The notes beneath the pieces are model-generated. The model saw only the letters and a program-made list of their open reading frames with translations, was not told the origin of the DNA and searched no databases. 64,000 nt of DNA from Galerina marginata (taxonomy: Eukaryota > Basidiomycota > Agaricomycetes > Agaricales > Galerinaceae), in the NCBI GenBank assembly GCA_023014335.1, contig JAECYW010000015.1, positions 558,001-622,000 on the forward strand. The letters are read 5' to 3'. The position numbers were made by a program, and so were the translations under genes. Positions 47,767-57,659 of the stretch are shown here, one piece after another. Positions within the stretch are counted from its first letter, which is position 1. Every line of letters starts with the position of its first letter.

Positions 47767-49297
47767 TCATAGCTTTCTTGGCTTATCGTCGAAGCTTTCC
47801 TCGTCCATGGGCTGACCCTGAATAAATTAGCTGCTTAATCTACACCGTCGACGGAAGAGGTACTCACCTTTCCCCAGGTTTGAGGTGGAGGAAAGGAAAC
47901 TTCTTCGCGAGTTACAGCGATTCCGCCGTGCATTTCGTATGCATTGCTCCTAATAGGATGGTGTACGGCGCTAATATTTGACCTGGGGTCTGCTGTTGAG
48001 ACCTCATGCTTTGATGTATTATTGTCCGGTCGGATTCCCATTCGGCTGTTAAACACTGCCAACATCGAGTTGGCATACAATTTTCCTAGAAGAGCCACGG
48101 TGGCTTGGTAATATGTTGGGTGTCCAGGAAGGATGGCCAGCGCGAATGTGAGAATGGCGATGACGGCTGTTAATTTGAATTAATTAAGTGATTCTTACGA
48201 CCGGATCTCAGTTGAGCTTACCACTCGCAGATCCCGTTTCAATCGTTAATCGAATAATCTTGTTAAGTAAGACCTGGGTGTGCTTCATGCCAGTATTACG
48301 ACGAGAAAGCTATACCCTTCAATGAGCACAAGAAAAAAAATGATTGGCAAAGGAAACGTACGTATACTGTCATGCAAATAGCGATGATCGCATCACAAAG
48401 GGCGCTGCCCCCATTCCAAATCTGAAGAAGAAATACAGAATAAGGACCAAGAGTTGGAAGGCCGGACAAATTTTGGACCAGCTACTGACCCCTACGGTAA
48501 TAAAGGAAGCTTTTCCAAGGAAATGGCTGTTGAAAACAGCCTTGTGTGATTCGAAACCGGTAGCAATGGCGCCTCCCAATTGAATCATCGACAACTGTGA
48601 GAGGTATCGTTAACAGTGAACGGTAGATCAAGTCCAGGTCCTCGTACAAAAACGATAAATGTTGCCACGATCTTCGACTGGGCGAGAATGCTGATTCGGT
48701 AGGCATAGAAAGATTGAACCGCGAAGGCCACTAAGATGCGACGGTCAGTCAAGCCTAAGATTGCTTCTTTATTGAAAGGTGAACTTACCGATACCCCCCA
48801 TGACAGGAACGCTGAACCAGATGGTGCCGATTCTATCCAACTCAACGATATTGCCGAAGTTTGCAGCAAACGCATGGAAAGCACTTTGTGTCAAGAGCAG
48901 GGTCTGGACTGCTTCAAAGAGATAAACCCCGAATACAAGAAGCCTGTTATGTTTCGGGTCGTTTGGGAAAGCCAGGTAGTACATATCTAGAGGAGCTCAT
49001 GATGTTAAGCCCAGTAACGTTACACGACAAATATTAACTCACAGGTTTGCAGCGAAAGAACTCCGAATAGACACCAATTGAGCAGATGTCCGATTAACTG
49101 TTCTTGGATTCAGCATTCATGTCGCTGAGAGTATTAATTATGCTAACTGACCAGAGGACCCACGCTATAGGCCACCAACGATTAAGAATATTCAATGATT
49201 CTGTAGAAGTTTTAACTCACAGTCTACCGATATCGGGAGGGAGGGGCGGTAGTCCTGATGCAGCCATGGGAGGTGGTGAAGCTGGCGGTGAAGACAT
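47767..49297 (-). CDS. DUF6534-type seven-helix membrane protein
   Basis: Multi-exon gene. The start at 49297 gives MSSPPASPPPMAASGLPPLP. Short exons follow: 49297-49221, one coding LVGPL, then LIGHLLNWCLFGVLSLQT and YMYYLAFPNDPKHNRLLVFG. Hydrophobic helices continue: VYLFEAVQTLLLTQSAFHAF, VQSFYAYRISILAQSKIVAT, SALCDAIIAICMTVYLSRRN and AVIAILTFALAILPGHPTYY. The signature LLGKLYANSMLAVFNSRMGI is typical of the DUF6534 family of Agaricomycetes. The last exons are 48166-47868 and 47817-47767 with a polar tail. It is probably a plasma-membrane or internal-membrane protein; the function is unknown, and any link to signalling is speculative. Splice joins near the N-terminus are less sure than those at the C-terminus. 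Confidence 0.82.
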
Positions 49298-49734
49298 TCT
49301 GGCGGCGGAGGACTTGGATGGCGAAAGTCTGGACTGTCTTACCCCTTAACGAAACGTTTATAAGCTTCGGAGTGCTGTCGTTTTGGATGGTCCGTCAAGA
49401 CCTACCCAGAGTAACGGATGGCTAATTTAGGACGGGTAATAGAAAGAAGGGAGCAGGTTTGACCCATACATACCACCTACACATGGTCATTTTCCCAGTA
49501 GTGCATCCGATCTGTCAGGGCTGTAACTTTATATTTAGCAATGCCAGGTAGAAGTTAGTCCACTTATCACCCACCTTGCGGACACTGCCACTCGTGGAGC
49601 TGGGGTTGTCAAACGACCTTCAGTGATGTCCGTTGATGAGTCTGTCCGTCGCTCCTGGAATACTTCAAGCAGACACCATCATGTCGTCCAAGTATTCGCA
49701 CGACTAGCTTCTAACCAAAATTAAAGTGGCTGCC
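49298..49734. other. Intergenic; no gene seen
   Basis: Promoter side of the DUF6534 gene and 3' flank of the cryptic gene to its right. Confidence 0.35.
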
Positions 49735-50530
49735 TTAAAATTCGATCAGCAAAACTTGACTGCGAAGAAGATATGTTTCCTCTTCGTGTCTAAAATATCG
49801 TCAAGGACTCACAATGTCAGCAAGTTGCCATATTTCCTCATGAAAGCCAAAGAACCTGTGAAGACATCTCTCCAACCGTCATTTGTCTTAGTGATGTAGA
49901 CACAAATGATTGTTTCTCGCCGAGGACGAATGGTGAGGCTCGCACAACTCGGACATCTTATCTCACCAGACACCGGGTCGCCCCCAATCGCCGAATTTTG
50001 AGTCCACTTTTCTGTCTCCCACTTTCGCGGCTAGAGTGAAGGAGGCTCGTTGATCGTGGAAGGCAACAACTTTCTGACACCGCAGGTCATCACAAATATT
50101 AACAAAGCATCAGGATCGCTGTTCGCGGCCCGTCGATCAACTCACGGACTAGGCGCCTGCAAGGCGTAGGTCCACTACATCCAGAAGTTTGGAGCTGGGA
50201 GTCTGTGCCAGTGAGCCCCTGGGGTTTCGACGCATCCCAACTGTGGGAATGCGAATTTTTATCTTGTGTATGTGGCTCTTCTCAAGGCCCGTCCATATCT
50301 CTCTCACGCAGGCACTTGGCCCTGAGTTTCTGGGACGTGGAATTGTGGTCCTAAACATTCAGGAATGTCGACCGTTCATATCGACATTCAAGCTGGTCAC
50401 TGAATCGCGAGATGCCCTTGCTATTTGCATCGCACCTTAACTTAAGTTCATCTACTAATTTGACAGCTCACATATCGCTGTCCATCTAGAAAGCGCCCGA
50501 GCTTAGACCACCTTCATCAGAATTTGTGGG
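49735..50530 (-). CDS. Cryptic uncharacterised gene, possibly decayed
   Basis: Two exons are well supported by phase. 50030-49813 follows a ctctag acceptor and reads PRKWETEKWTQNSAIGGDPV, SGEIRCPSCASLTIRPRRET, then IICVYITKTNDGWRDVFTGS. It ends at a gtgagt donor. A 53-nt intron leads to 49759-49735, completing FQVLLIEF and a stop. The upstream exon(s) are unclear: blocks such as RRLVRELIDGPRTAILML and HIHKIKIRIPTVGMRRNPRG are open but in different frames, and one frame reads through only if a TAG is ignored. The CPSC pair suggests a zinc-binding turn. The start of the TRIM element is less than 10 bp upstream of this span. Family unknown. Confidence 0.35.
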
Positions 50531-50532
50531 TT

Positions 50533-50537
50533 AAAAG
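50533..50537. repeat. Target-site duplication, left copy
   Basis: AAAAG directly before the 5' LTR, repeated at 50932-50936 directly after the 3' LTR. Confidence 0.85.
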
Positions 50538-50678
50538 TGTTGGATATCAAATCTACTATCTTATCTAAGATCGGTTAGCTCAGTCGTTAGAGCGCCGGCG
50601 TATATTGCAGGAGGTCTGCGGTTCAATCCCGCACCCGATCGCTTATCTTTTCCCAGGTCAACTCAACGGTTTCTAACA
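50538..50678. repeat. 5' LTR of the TRIM
   Basis: 141 bp, identical to 50791-50931 as read base by base. It holds the tRNA-like module at 50569-50641, leaving 31 bp before it and 37 bp after it. Confidence 0.93.
50569..50641 (+). other. tRNA-like module in the 5' LTR
   Basis: 73 nt with canonical tRNA spacing: a 7-bp acceptor stem (one T-C mismatch at its base), a GCTC/GAGC D stem, a 5-bp anticodon stem with one G-A mismatch, a 7-nt loop with ATA at the anticodon position, a 5-nt variable region, and a perfect TGCGG/CCGCA T stem around TTCAATC. Box A (TTAGCTCAGTCGTTAGAGC) and box B (GGTTCAATCCC) are present. An ATA anticodon and two stem mismatches argue against a working tRNA. An internal Pol III promoter is the likelier role. 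Confidence 0.8.
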
Positions 50679-50693
50679 TGGTAGCAGCAATCG
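50679..50693 (+). other. Primer-binding site of the TRIM
   Basis: TGGTAGCAGCAATCG immediately follows the 5' LTR. TGGTA at the first position is the complement of the UACCA end of initiator Met tRNAs. Confidence 0.8.
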
Positions 50694-50778
50694 TTGTCTT
50701 GAGTTTGTCTCTAACCGGGCAACTCAAGCCTTGGAACCCTATGGGGTCTGTGCTCATTAGCATTAGATTAGATAGTGA

Positions 50779-50790
50779 TTTCAGGGGGCG
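50779..50790 (+). other. Polypurine tract of the TRIM
   Basis: TTTCAGGGGGCG abuts the 3' LTR, where plus-strand synthesis would be primed. Confidence 0.7.
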
Positions 50791-50931
50791 TGTTGGATAT
50801 CAAATCTACTATCTTATCTAAGATCGGTTAGCTCAGTCGTTAGAGCGCCGGCGTATATTGCAGGAGGTCTGCGGTTCAATCCCGCACCCGATCGCTTATC
50901 TTTTCCCAGGTCAACTCAACGGTTTCTAACA
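50791..50931. repeat. 3' LTR of the TRIM
   Basis: 141 bp, identical to the 5' LTR; followed by the AAAAG duplication at 50932-50936. Confidence 0.93.
50822..50894 (+). other. tRNA-like module in the 3' LTR
   Basis: Exact copy of the 73-nt module at 50569-50641, including both stem mismatches and the ATA triplet. Confidence 0.8.
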
Positions 50932-50936
50932 AAAAG

Positions 50937-53900
50937 ATTCCCCAAGATGTCACATTATTGGCTCTTTTCTTTATCTTCTTGTAATTTTTTTCTCATCCTT
51001 CCTATCGAGCTGACCACTGTGGACGTTGACACCATCGTTCCATGCGACACTGTCTTCAGGATGGGACATTTCGGCTTCCTGTTTGAGAGCATTTAGCGTC
51101 CCGCATTTTCAAAGAATATACGCAAACTAGTTCTGAACCGATTCTTGGTGTTGGCAGCATCCATAATGTCCATTGGAAGCAACATTTGCTAAAAATCAGC
51201 CTGTGCGTTCGAGGCGGGAAATTCAACCTCTGGTGAGTTCTATCTTCCTGCAACCTAAAATTAACTATGATTCTACAGAGTACATATTCGTATACCTATG
51301 CTAGGCAGCGACATCCATACACCACACACTACATCGGATTCCCTTTCCAAACAGAAAATCGACAACCCAAGCCCTAGCGCATCCAAATTAGAAATTGACC
51401 TTCAGCGACGTACTGCATTTTCGTTCAGGATATACCTGACAAGAGTATAGATAAGTCTTTAAATATAGCCCTTCCTAACCATATATTCTTGTTCTTCGTG
51501 GAGTTTATCCCCGCCGTCTTGATAGAAGGGACACCGACTTACAGAAGTGGCGAGGATGAAACTTCTCATCGTCTCCCCCACTGACGGGGCTGAAATTTAA
51601 CTTCTTGACCCCTCTAAGATCGGACGTCGAGGTCATGCGCTGCCTTACTCATTCGTCGTTTTTCTATTGAGTACGTTAGACCCAAACCTATAAGTAGTCT
51701 GTCCTATATATGGGCAGTTCTTCCGATGCGACGTCGGAGTATAGGACCATCTGACCAATTCATCATGCTTCCATTACAATAACTCTGACACTACTTATCA
51801 GTGGTGTATCAGTGGTCATTGATCGCCAAAATGGCATCCTATTGCCGGGCTTGTGTGTGTTCCTTCAAACAAAATTTCATCTCTGCTGTTATTATTGTAT
51901 CCCTAATGATAAGAATGAACTTCATGGATATGTAGGATATGTTGTACTTATCGGTTTGAAAACGGAATACTTTCACCTTCTACCAGCACACCTGCGGTTC
52001 TGTCAGGAAGTCATTTAAAGGCACACTTAATTTCTGATCTTGATTGTTTGCCTGACGAAAAATCAATTGTTAATTGGACCGTCGCATTCTAAAGCTGTCT
52101 TTGAGAGCTCTCGTCGTAGGAAGTGGCATCAAGCCAACCTGCCAGACGGGTTTAAGTTTACGACGGCCAAGGACGGGCTCATATCTATTTGGAACTGCGC
52201 CCGAGTAAGTCATTCGCTTCGATAATTCGTCCGAGCGCAACTGCTTATTTTGGACCACGAGCACGTTTGAAATGCCTTCTTTTCATACTTTTTTCTTCTG
52301 ATCAAGCCGTCGTTCCGCCAGCCTTCTAGACGCATATTGGTGCCAATTCATTGCTCGCCATTACCCAAAAATATTTGACATGCGCAGAGCCTAGAAATCG
52401 CCATGACTCGTCTTCAAACAAATGTTCACCTGTCAGGCTTTTTATGAATCATTTAATGGATGGGCGGTGACAATTTGCAATTATCGGCGTCTGCTGAAAT
52501 AAACTCTCTGTTCGCCGTGTGCGTACCTTAGGTGCCGCCGACTCTTTGGTTATGGAAACCTTCCTCAATAGTCACGATATCAGTCACCTTCTGAGCAGCA
52601 CTTCTTACCTGGCACCTTCGTTATTGCACTGAGCACCTGGGGATTGCAATCAGGTTTCAAGAACTTGAAGAAGATTGATGAAGTTGTACTTAGTTTGCCT
52701 TGGTTCTATCTCTATCGATTGTTCCGCCCGTATCCTGCAACCAACACCACCCAGGGTAGTTGGAGCTTCCAGGTTATTTTCTGCAACGCCTGCGGCGTCA
52801 TCGTAAACACCTGAGCAACGCAAAGGATGGTCGAGGTCCTTTCCAGGTACTCCGAGTCGGTGTTGCCTTGGTGAATTGAGTAGAAAGTCGTCACATTCTT
52901 ACCACAAAATAGATTTGAGGAAAAAAAATAATGTATAGAGCAGATAACAGTAGCGCGCAAAGATGCCAACATTAATTATGGTTACTTGACTTTGTCTGTC
53001 CTGATCGGTGCTTTATACTTGAGAGACTCGATGGCGGCCCACAAAACATGGATTAACACTTACATGAGGAAGACCAATGAGTGAATATTGTGAACCCATA
53101 CCTAGTGTACATTACCATAGTTTAGCATAGGACAACCCACATAACACAGCACGCTCGACGCGCACTCGCGCCTTACAATAAGGCCCATCCACCGTCGTAG
53201 AGTTAGACTAGAGCGCCAGATTAGCAGAAGGGCCTCCAGTAGATCAAGTAGTTAGCCGTCCTACATAAGGCGCACGCCTCAAAGGACAGTGAAACAAGAA
53301 AGAAAAAAAAAGAATATTGTAAACCAGTCAACATGAAGTTGTACTCACATCCTGCAGTATATGCCAAGTGGATGATTAGGTGAGCTCTAATCGTTTTCGC
53401 TGGTGAGTATCAGAAACACATCTGTTCATGATTGGAAAAGGTAAACCTGACAGGTGCTGTGATGGGACTTATTTCCGAGGGGCTTGAGATCAAGAGAAAA
53501 AGGAAAATCCTTTAGCCGTTCTAGAAAAGAAAACATGTTTGTCAAGAAATTCGTGGGAACGACAACTTCCACAGTGAAGAGACTTGGCCATGTGAAGGTC
53601 GAAGCCTGGAACGTCAGAAACAAAATCAGAAAGGAAGGAGAAATACAGGTTTGCCCACAGTCCAGGCGATTCTTTTACGGTCCCACCGTCTGGCCAAGGA
53701 CGCTTTGATAAGGCGTCATAATCCAAGATGTCACTCGGGTCCTAAGCTTCACAAGCTGCACAACGTTCCTCCGCGATTGTAGCTTGGGATCCTGATAGTG
53801 ATGAGGAATCGAAGGGGCTGGACGCGGTGTTTCTTTGAGTGAGAGACGAAGACAAAAAAATAACTTTGAATCTTCGTGGAAGAGACCTAAAACAGACCTT

Positions 53901-55412
53901 ATCTGACTAGTCGACTCAATAAGAGTCATCGCGCCGGTGGTCACCTCGTTAAGTATTGCTTGATCTTCTTGTTTCAAGGTTCAATCAGTCAAGATAGAAG
54001 GGGATGATAAAATAGAAAGGAAAAATTGGAAAGGGAGTTCAAACACTTACCCTACAAAGAATGCTCATGTTATGGTTCGCTATCTCCGCCCTCCCTCTTC
54101 GCCAAAATAAATTCCCATGTCATGTACACCTGCAGAATCCTGTCTTGCGCTGGGCGGGATACATCTCACTAGTTGCCTGCATTTCGCAGGATTGCCCAAG
54201 TTTTAGAGTAACGGCAAAAATTATTGAGCGAACAATGATATCTATGCCGAATGCTTACGAGATGATAGCGGATGAACCGTATTGACGCCCAAAAATCCCT
54301 GTCGTTAAGCCTGACCTAGTAATCGTTTGATTCGGGTTCAACGGCTAACATTCGTCCGGCGTGAACATTGAGAATGCGGGGTAATCAGGGTTAAAAAGAA
54401 GCCCGTTTGCGCTGAAGACATGAAAGCTCTGACATGAAAGCAACACCCCGACGGTGTTTCCGGGTAGGATTGTTGAAGGTGGTCACAGACGGGATCGCAC
54501 AAGGACGGCGTCGCTCAGACAGCGGGTATCAAGGTTATTGAACACCGGTTTACGTTCCTTCCCTGCAGATTACGGGTCGTCAATAAATAATAACGCACGT
54601 CTCAACAAAATTTTGCAGAAAAGGCGAAGGGTATATTTTCCGGGAAGGCCTATTTCACGGGGTTAGATTGAATCCTTACCATATTTTGTCGTTCATGGCA
54701 CGCGAATGTGCGTATAGCCACGCGTTCCTGAGAAAGATGCCTCGATATTGTGAATGTGGCAGGCCACGGTGACTGGTCTGCGTCCCAAGTTCAGTGGGAG
54801 CGTGGACAGAACCGTAGTCTACCGTAGGTCCAAGAATTAAAAGCATTTCGAGTCATTCTACAGACCGAAAGGATCTCGAGAAGCGAACATCGAAGTCGAA
54901 AGACAAAAACGACGAGTGAGTCGCTATTAGAGGTAATGCAGGTCATGGTCCTACGAGCCACCTATGTCTGGCTCACAACTGGCAAAGCATAAGCCTGTAA
55001 GCACGTAAGGATGTAAGCACCAAATGGGATCCCCAAATTCCAACAAGTTCGGACGAGAATTTAAACAACTTGAAGGCCACCAACCGCATTGCAACCACCC
55101 AAACGACATTGCAAAAGAATCGTGCAGCCGAAGAGAACGATATCGTCCACGTTCTGCAGAGAGAGTTCTGGGCCGATAAGATTTTTAGTCCTCTAGGCTG
55201 TTTTGTATAGTGGGGATGAAAGCAAAGGTAGTCGTGAATTGCAGGCGAGTTGGTTTGGTCGAAGGTTTGAATTTGAGGTTTCTGCAGCGGATCAACAAGC
55301 CGCTTGACTTTCCCACGTTATCACACCAAAAAATGTTGATTCAAGCCGCTCAACTTTTTTTTTGTCACATATATCCTTCCAGCTACTATCACATTCCGCT
55401 CATACTAACGAT
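50937..55412. other. Gene-poor 4.5-kb region with coding-like relics
   Basis: No intact gene is supported. Plus strand 51090-51374 has an exon-like block (RIFKEYTQTSSEPILGVGSI, then HNVHWKQHLLKISLCVRGGK), a gtgagt donor, and an open block TYSYTYARQRHPYTTHYIGF after an acceptor. Plus strand 52040-52205 has LPDGFKFTTAKDGLISIWNC before gtaagt. 53.05-53.33 kb has a different composition, rich in CGC and TAG words, and is unexplained. 54.3-55.4 kb is featureless except for the upstream part of the UTP16-like gene. Confidence 0.35.
53520..54078 (-). pseudogene. Decayed uncharacterised gene
   Basis: Minus-strand blocks: MSILC near 54070, QEDQAILNEVTTGAMTLIES near 53955, then after an intron-like gap GSQATIAEERCAACEA, an in-frame TAG, and DPSDILDYDALSKRPWPDGG with TVKESPGLWANL. 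Another intron leads to LRPSHGQVSSLWKLSFPRIS and a stop. The TAG and a phase conflict at the first join suggest decay. No family recognised. Confidence 0.25.
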
Positions 55413-56452
55413 ATGGCACCACGAAAAGACACCACTTCAGGTTCTGACTCCGACTCCGACGTACCAGAAGCAATCCCGTTATCTCAGTCCAAAAAACAAA
55501 TCCAAAAACTCGAAAGCTCGCGCAAAAATGCTGTTTTGGCCGAACGCCAAAGTCGAAAAACCCAGAACAGGGAGCGGGATAGGAAGTTGAAGGAGAGAGC
55601 GGAGAAGAATAAGAAGCCGGTGAAGGATGAGGGCAAAGGAAAGGAGGAAGGTGAGAAAGATGACGATGAAGAGGAAGAGGAAGCTGTGGATGGGCTAGAG
55701 GCGAGGATGTTGCGTGCAATGAAGGACGCGCAGGAGGAGGAGGATGAAGAGGACGAGGAAGGTTTTGAAGGTTTCGGCAATGTGCAACTCGACGAGGACG
55801 ATGACGAATCGGGCAGCCAAGACAGCGAAGAAGACGACAGCGAGGAGGAGGAGGTGAACGACGACGACGATGATGACGAAGATAGCCAGAATTCCGAAGT
55901 ATCTGAAGAAGAAGAAGAGCCCGAACGTCCTTCAAAACCCAAAACCTCAATAAAATTCAATCCAGATCACCTTCCCGACGAACTCTTCGAAGCCGCGTTT
56001 GCCTCTCAGACTGGTACCAAGCGGACGTTCACAGACGACGCGGATATTACCCCCAAAAGCAAAACCTCCCCTCACGCGGCGAAGAAGCGTAAAACGAATC
56101 CGAAAACGCCAAAAGACATTATCGTTGGGTACGCGCTTCCTATAACGCTCCATACAATTTCACAGCTCACACAGTAAACCGCATAGCTCAAAAGCGATCC
56201 GCCTTTTGCCTTCATCGGTGCTGCCGTCGGCACCTTCTACCCTTCCTTCTCGGAAAATAAACAACTTTCTGAACAGGACACTTGCTCTCAAAGGAGGAAA
56301 ACAACGAGCAAGAGGATGGGAGCGGAGACCGGGTAAGCGTAACCTACCTTTCAGGCAATGGAAATAATTAAATTCCCCCTTCCTTGGCAGCTAATATTGG
56401 TGTCCTACGGGCAGGAGCTGGACCTGCCCTTAATTTTGTCAGAAATAAATGA
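55413..56452 (+). CDS. UTP16/Bud21-like acidic nucleolar protein
   Basis: Three exons (55413-56128, 56187-56332, 56391-56452) join in phase and give 307 residues. After MAPRKDTTSGSDSDSD the protein has a basic coiled stretch (NRERDRKLKERAEKNKKP). A long Asp/Glu tract follows (residues 85-190), with a Lys-rich nuclear-signal-like run HAAKKRKTNPKTPKD. The C-terminal part holds the likely conserved signature SRKINNFLNRTLALKGGKQR, then ARGWERRP and NIGVLRAGAGPALNFVRNK. This layout fits fungal Utp16/Bud21, a component of the U3 processome needed for 18S rRNA processing. The acidic tract makes similarity searches unreliable, so the assignment rests on the short C-terminal block. Confidence 0.6.
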
Positions 56453-57069
56453 AATCTTCTTTGGAACCGTCTTTCCTTGCCCGCTTGGGTATGCAGCCTA
56501 CATTTACTATGTTCTCTTCCGTACGAAGACTCGCTTTACGGATCAGATCGAAAGGGACGGTGACCGCGAATACTTGGTATCATGAACAACTCCGATACCT
56601 AAGGAATGAGCTTTTCTGTTCGCTCACATATCTAGGTCATTGATTCTGGGTAGCTATCCCTTGAACTGACACCTTTACTTGCGGAAAATGCTCGGAAAAT
56701 GAAGTTTTATTTGGTTAAGGCGGCAATAGTCCCTATTCCTAACATTCGCATGCCTACTAAATTTGTCAAGCTTCTAGAACCTGAAAGGCGAAGTGACAAC
56801 TTTCTAGACAATTCGCTGAATGAATTTCACCTCAAGGTTCGAATATTCTGGAGCTTGGGCGATTCGTTCGGATACGAATTTGGGACGTGGATTGACCCTT
56901 CATTCAATAACCTGTTTCTGGGCCATTCTAGAGCCCATGACATGACGACAAAGATGAGCGCGCTCGGCGATTCTACCAACTTCGAGGACACATCGACAGA
57001 GGTATAAATTCGAGGCTGCTCGTCCCCAACCCCCACAGAAATTGCAAGAACTTTAAAACCAGCTACAAC
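56453..57069. promoter_or_regulatory. Upstream region of the small heat-shock gene
   Basis: Contains TATAAAT at 57003-57009, 61 bp before the ATG, and TTCTAGAA at 56772-56779, a minimal inverted TTCnnGAA heat-shock-element pair followed by a further GAA. Other TTC/GAA halves at 56840-56860 are imperfect. Confidence 0.5.
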
Positions 57070-57659
57070 ATGTCCAACGTCTTCTACTACGAGCCCTTCT
57101 ACGACTTCGAGCGTATTTTCGACGAAGCGTTTGCTGCTCGTCAGGCCGGCCATAACAATAACAACCACGCCCTGCAGCGCAATGCTCCAGGCGACGGTGC
57201 TGTGAGGCTCTTCAAACCAAGGTATGCAATTCTTCGGTTCACATATTCATTTTGAAAGCTTTGCTTATATTCGCGTGTAGGATGGACCTCCACGAAGATG
57301 CGGAGAAGAACCTCGTTACAGCCACCTTTGAGCTCCCCGGACTCGTAAAGGACAACGTCCAGATCGACATCCAGAACAACCGCCTCACTGTTTCGGCTGA
57401 AGCCAAACAGGCAGACGAGTTCAACGAGCACGGCTATGCTGTTCGCGAGAGGCGCTTCGGCAAGTTCTCTCGCACCCTCCAGCTTCCTGCTGGTGTAAAG
57501 GTATGTGACGTTGCATTATTCGGTCAATAAGCTGTATATATTAACGACATCCTTGCACAGGATGACGAAATTAAGGCGTCCATGGAGAATGGTGTCCTCT
57601 CCGTCACCTTCCCCAAGTCGGCGCCCGAGCTCGCTCCCAAGAAAATCTCCATTTCTTAA
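57070..57659 (+). CDS. Small heat-shock protein, Hsp20/alpha-crystallin family
   Basis: Three exons (57070-57221, 57281-57500, 57561-57659) join in phase and give 156 residues, normal for a cytosolic Hsp20. The N-terminus MSNVFYYEPFYDFERIFDEA is aromatic-rich, as in fungal Hsp16-18. The alpha-crystallin domain starts at FKPRMDLHEDAEKNLVTATF and includes ELPGLVKDNVQIDIQNNRLT, the loop RERRFGKFSRTLQLPAGVK, and the A-x-x-x-n-G-V-L motif as ASMENGVLSVTFPK. The C-terminal tail ends ELAPKKISIS, where the IxI-like ISIS can bind neighbouring dimers. It is an ATP-independent holdase induced by heat; a TATA box and a possible heat-shock element lie upstream. Confidence 0.95.

Larger units (their letters stand above)
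50538..50931. mobile_element. TRIM (terminal-repeat retrotransposon in miniature)
   Basis: A complete 394-bp non-autonomous LTR element. Two 141-bp direct repeats (50538-50678, 50791-50931) read identical. Each starts TGTTGGATATC and ends TTTCTAACA, i.e. TG...CA with short inverted ends (TGTTRGA). Directly inside the left repeat is TGGTAGCAGCAATCG, a primer-binding site of the Met-tRNA type. Just before the right repeat is TTTCAGGGGGCG, a purine tract. The 112-bp internal part codes for nothing. A 5-bp AAAAG duplication flanks the element. Size, structure and lack of genes define a TRIM; it must use proteins from another LTR element. The unusual part is a full tRNA-like module inside each LTR. 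Identical LTRs imply recent insertion. No solo copy was noticed elsewhere in the window. Confidence 0.93.

Noticed and set aside
49219..49349. Plus-strand Gly/Asp-rich ORF end (GGGEAGGEDILAAEDL)
   Set aside because: It is the antisense of exon 1 of the DUF6534 gene.
50569..50894. Two tandem canonical tRNA genes
   Set aside because: Both lie inside identical LTRs of a TRIM, share the same acceptor and anticodon-stem mismatches, and would have an unused ATA anticodon. They are listed as tRNA-like modules.
55405..55960. Long minus-strand ORFs rich in Ser or His/Arg/Pro
   Set aside because: They are shadows of the Asp/Glu tract of the UTP16-like gene.
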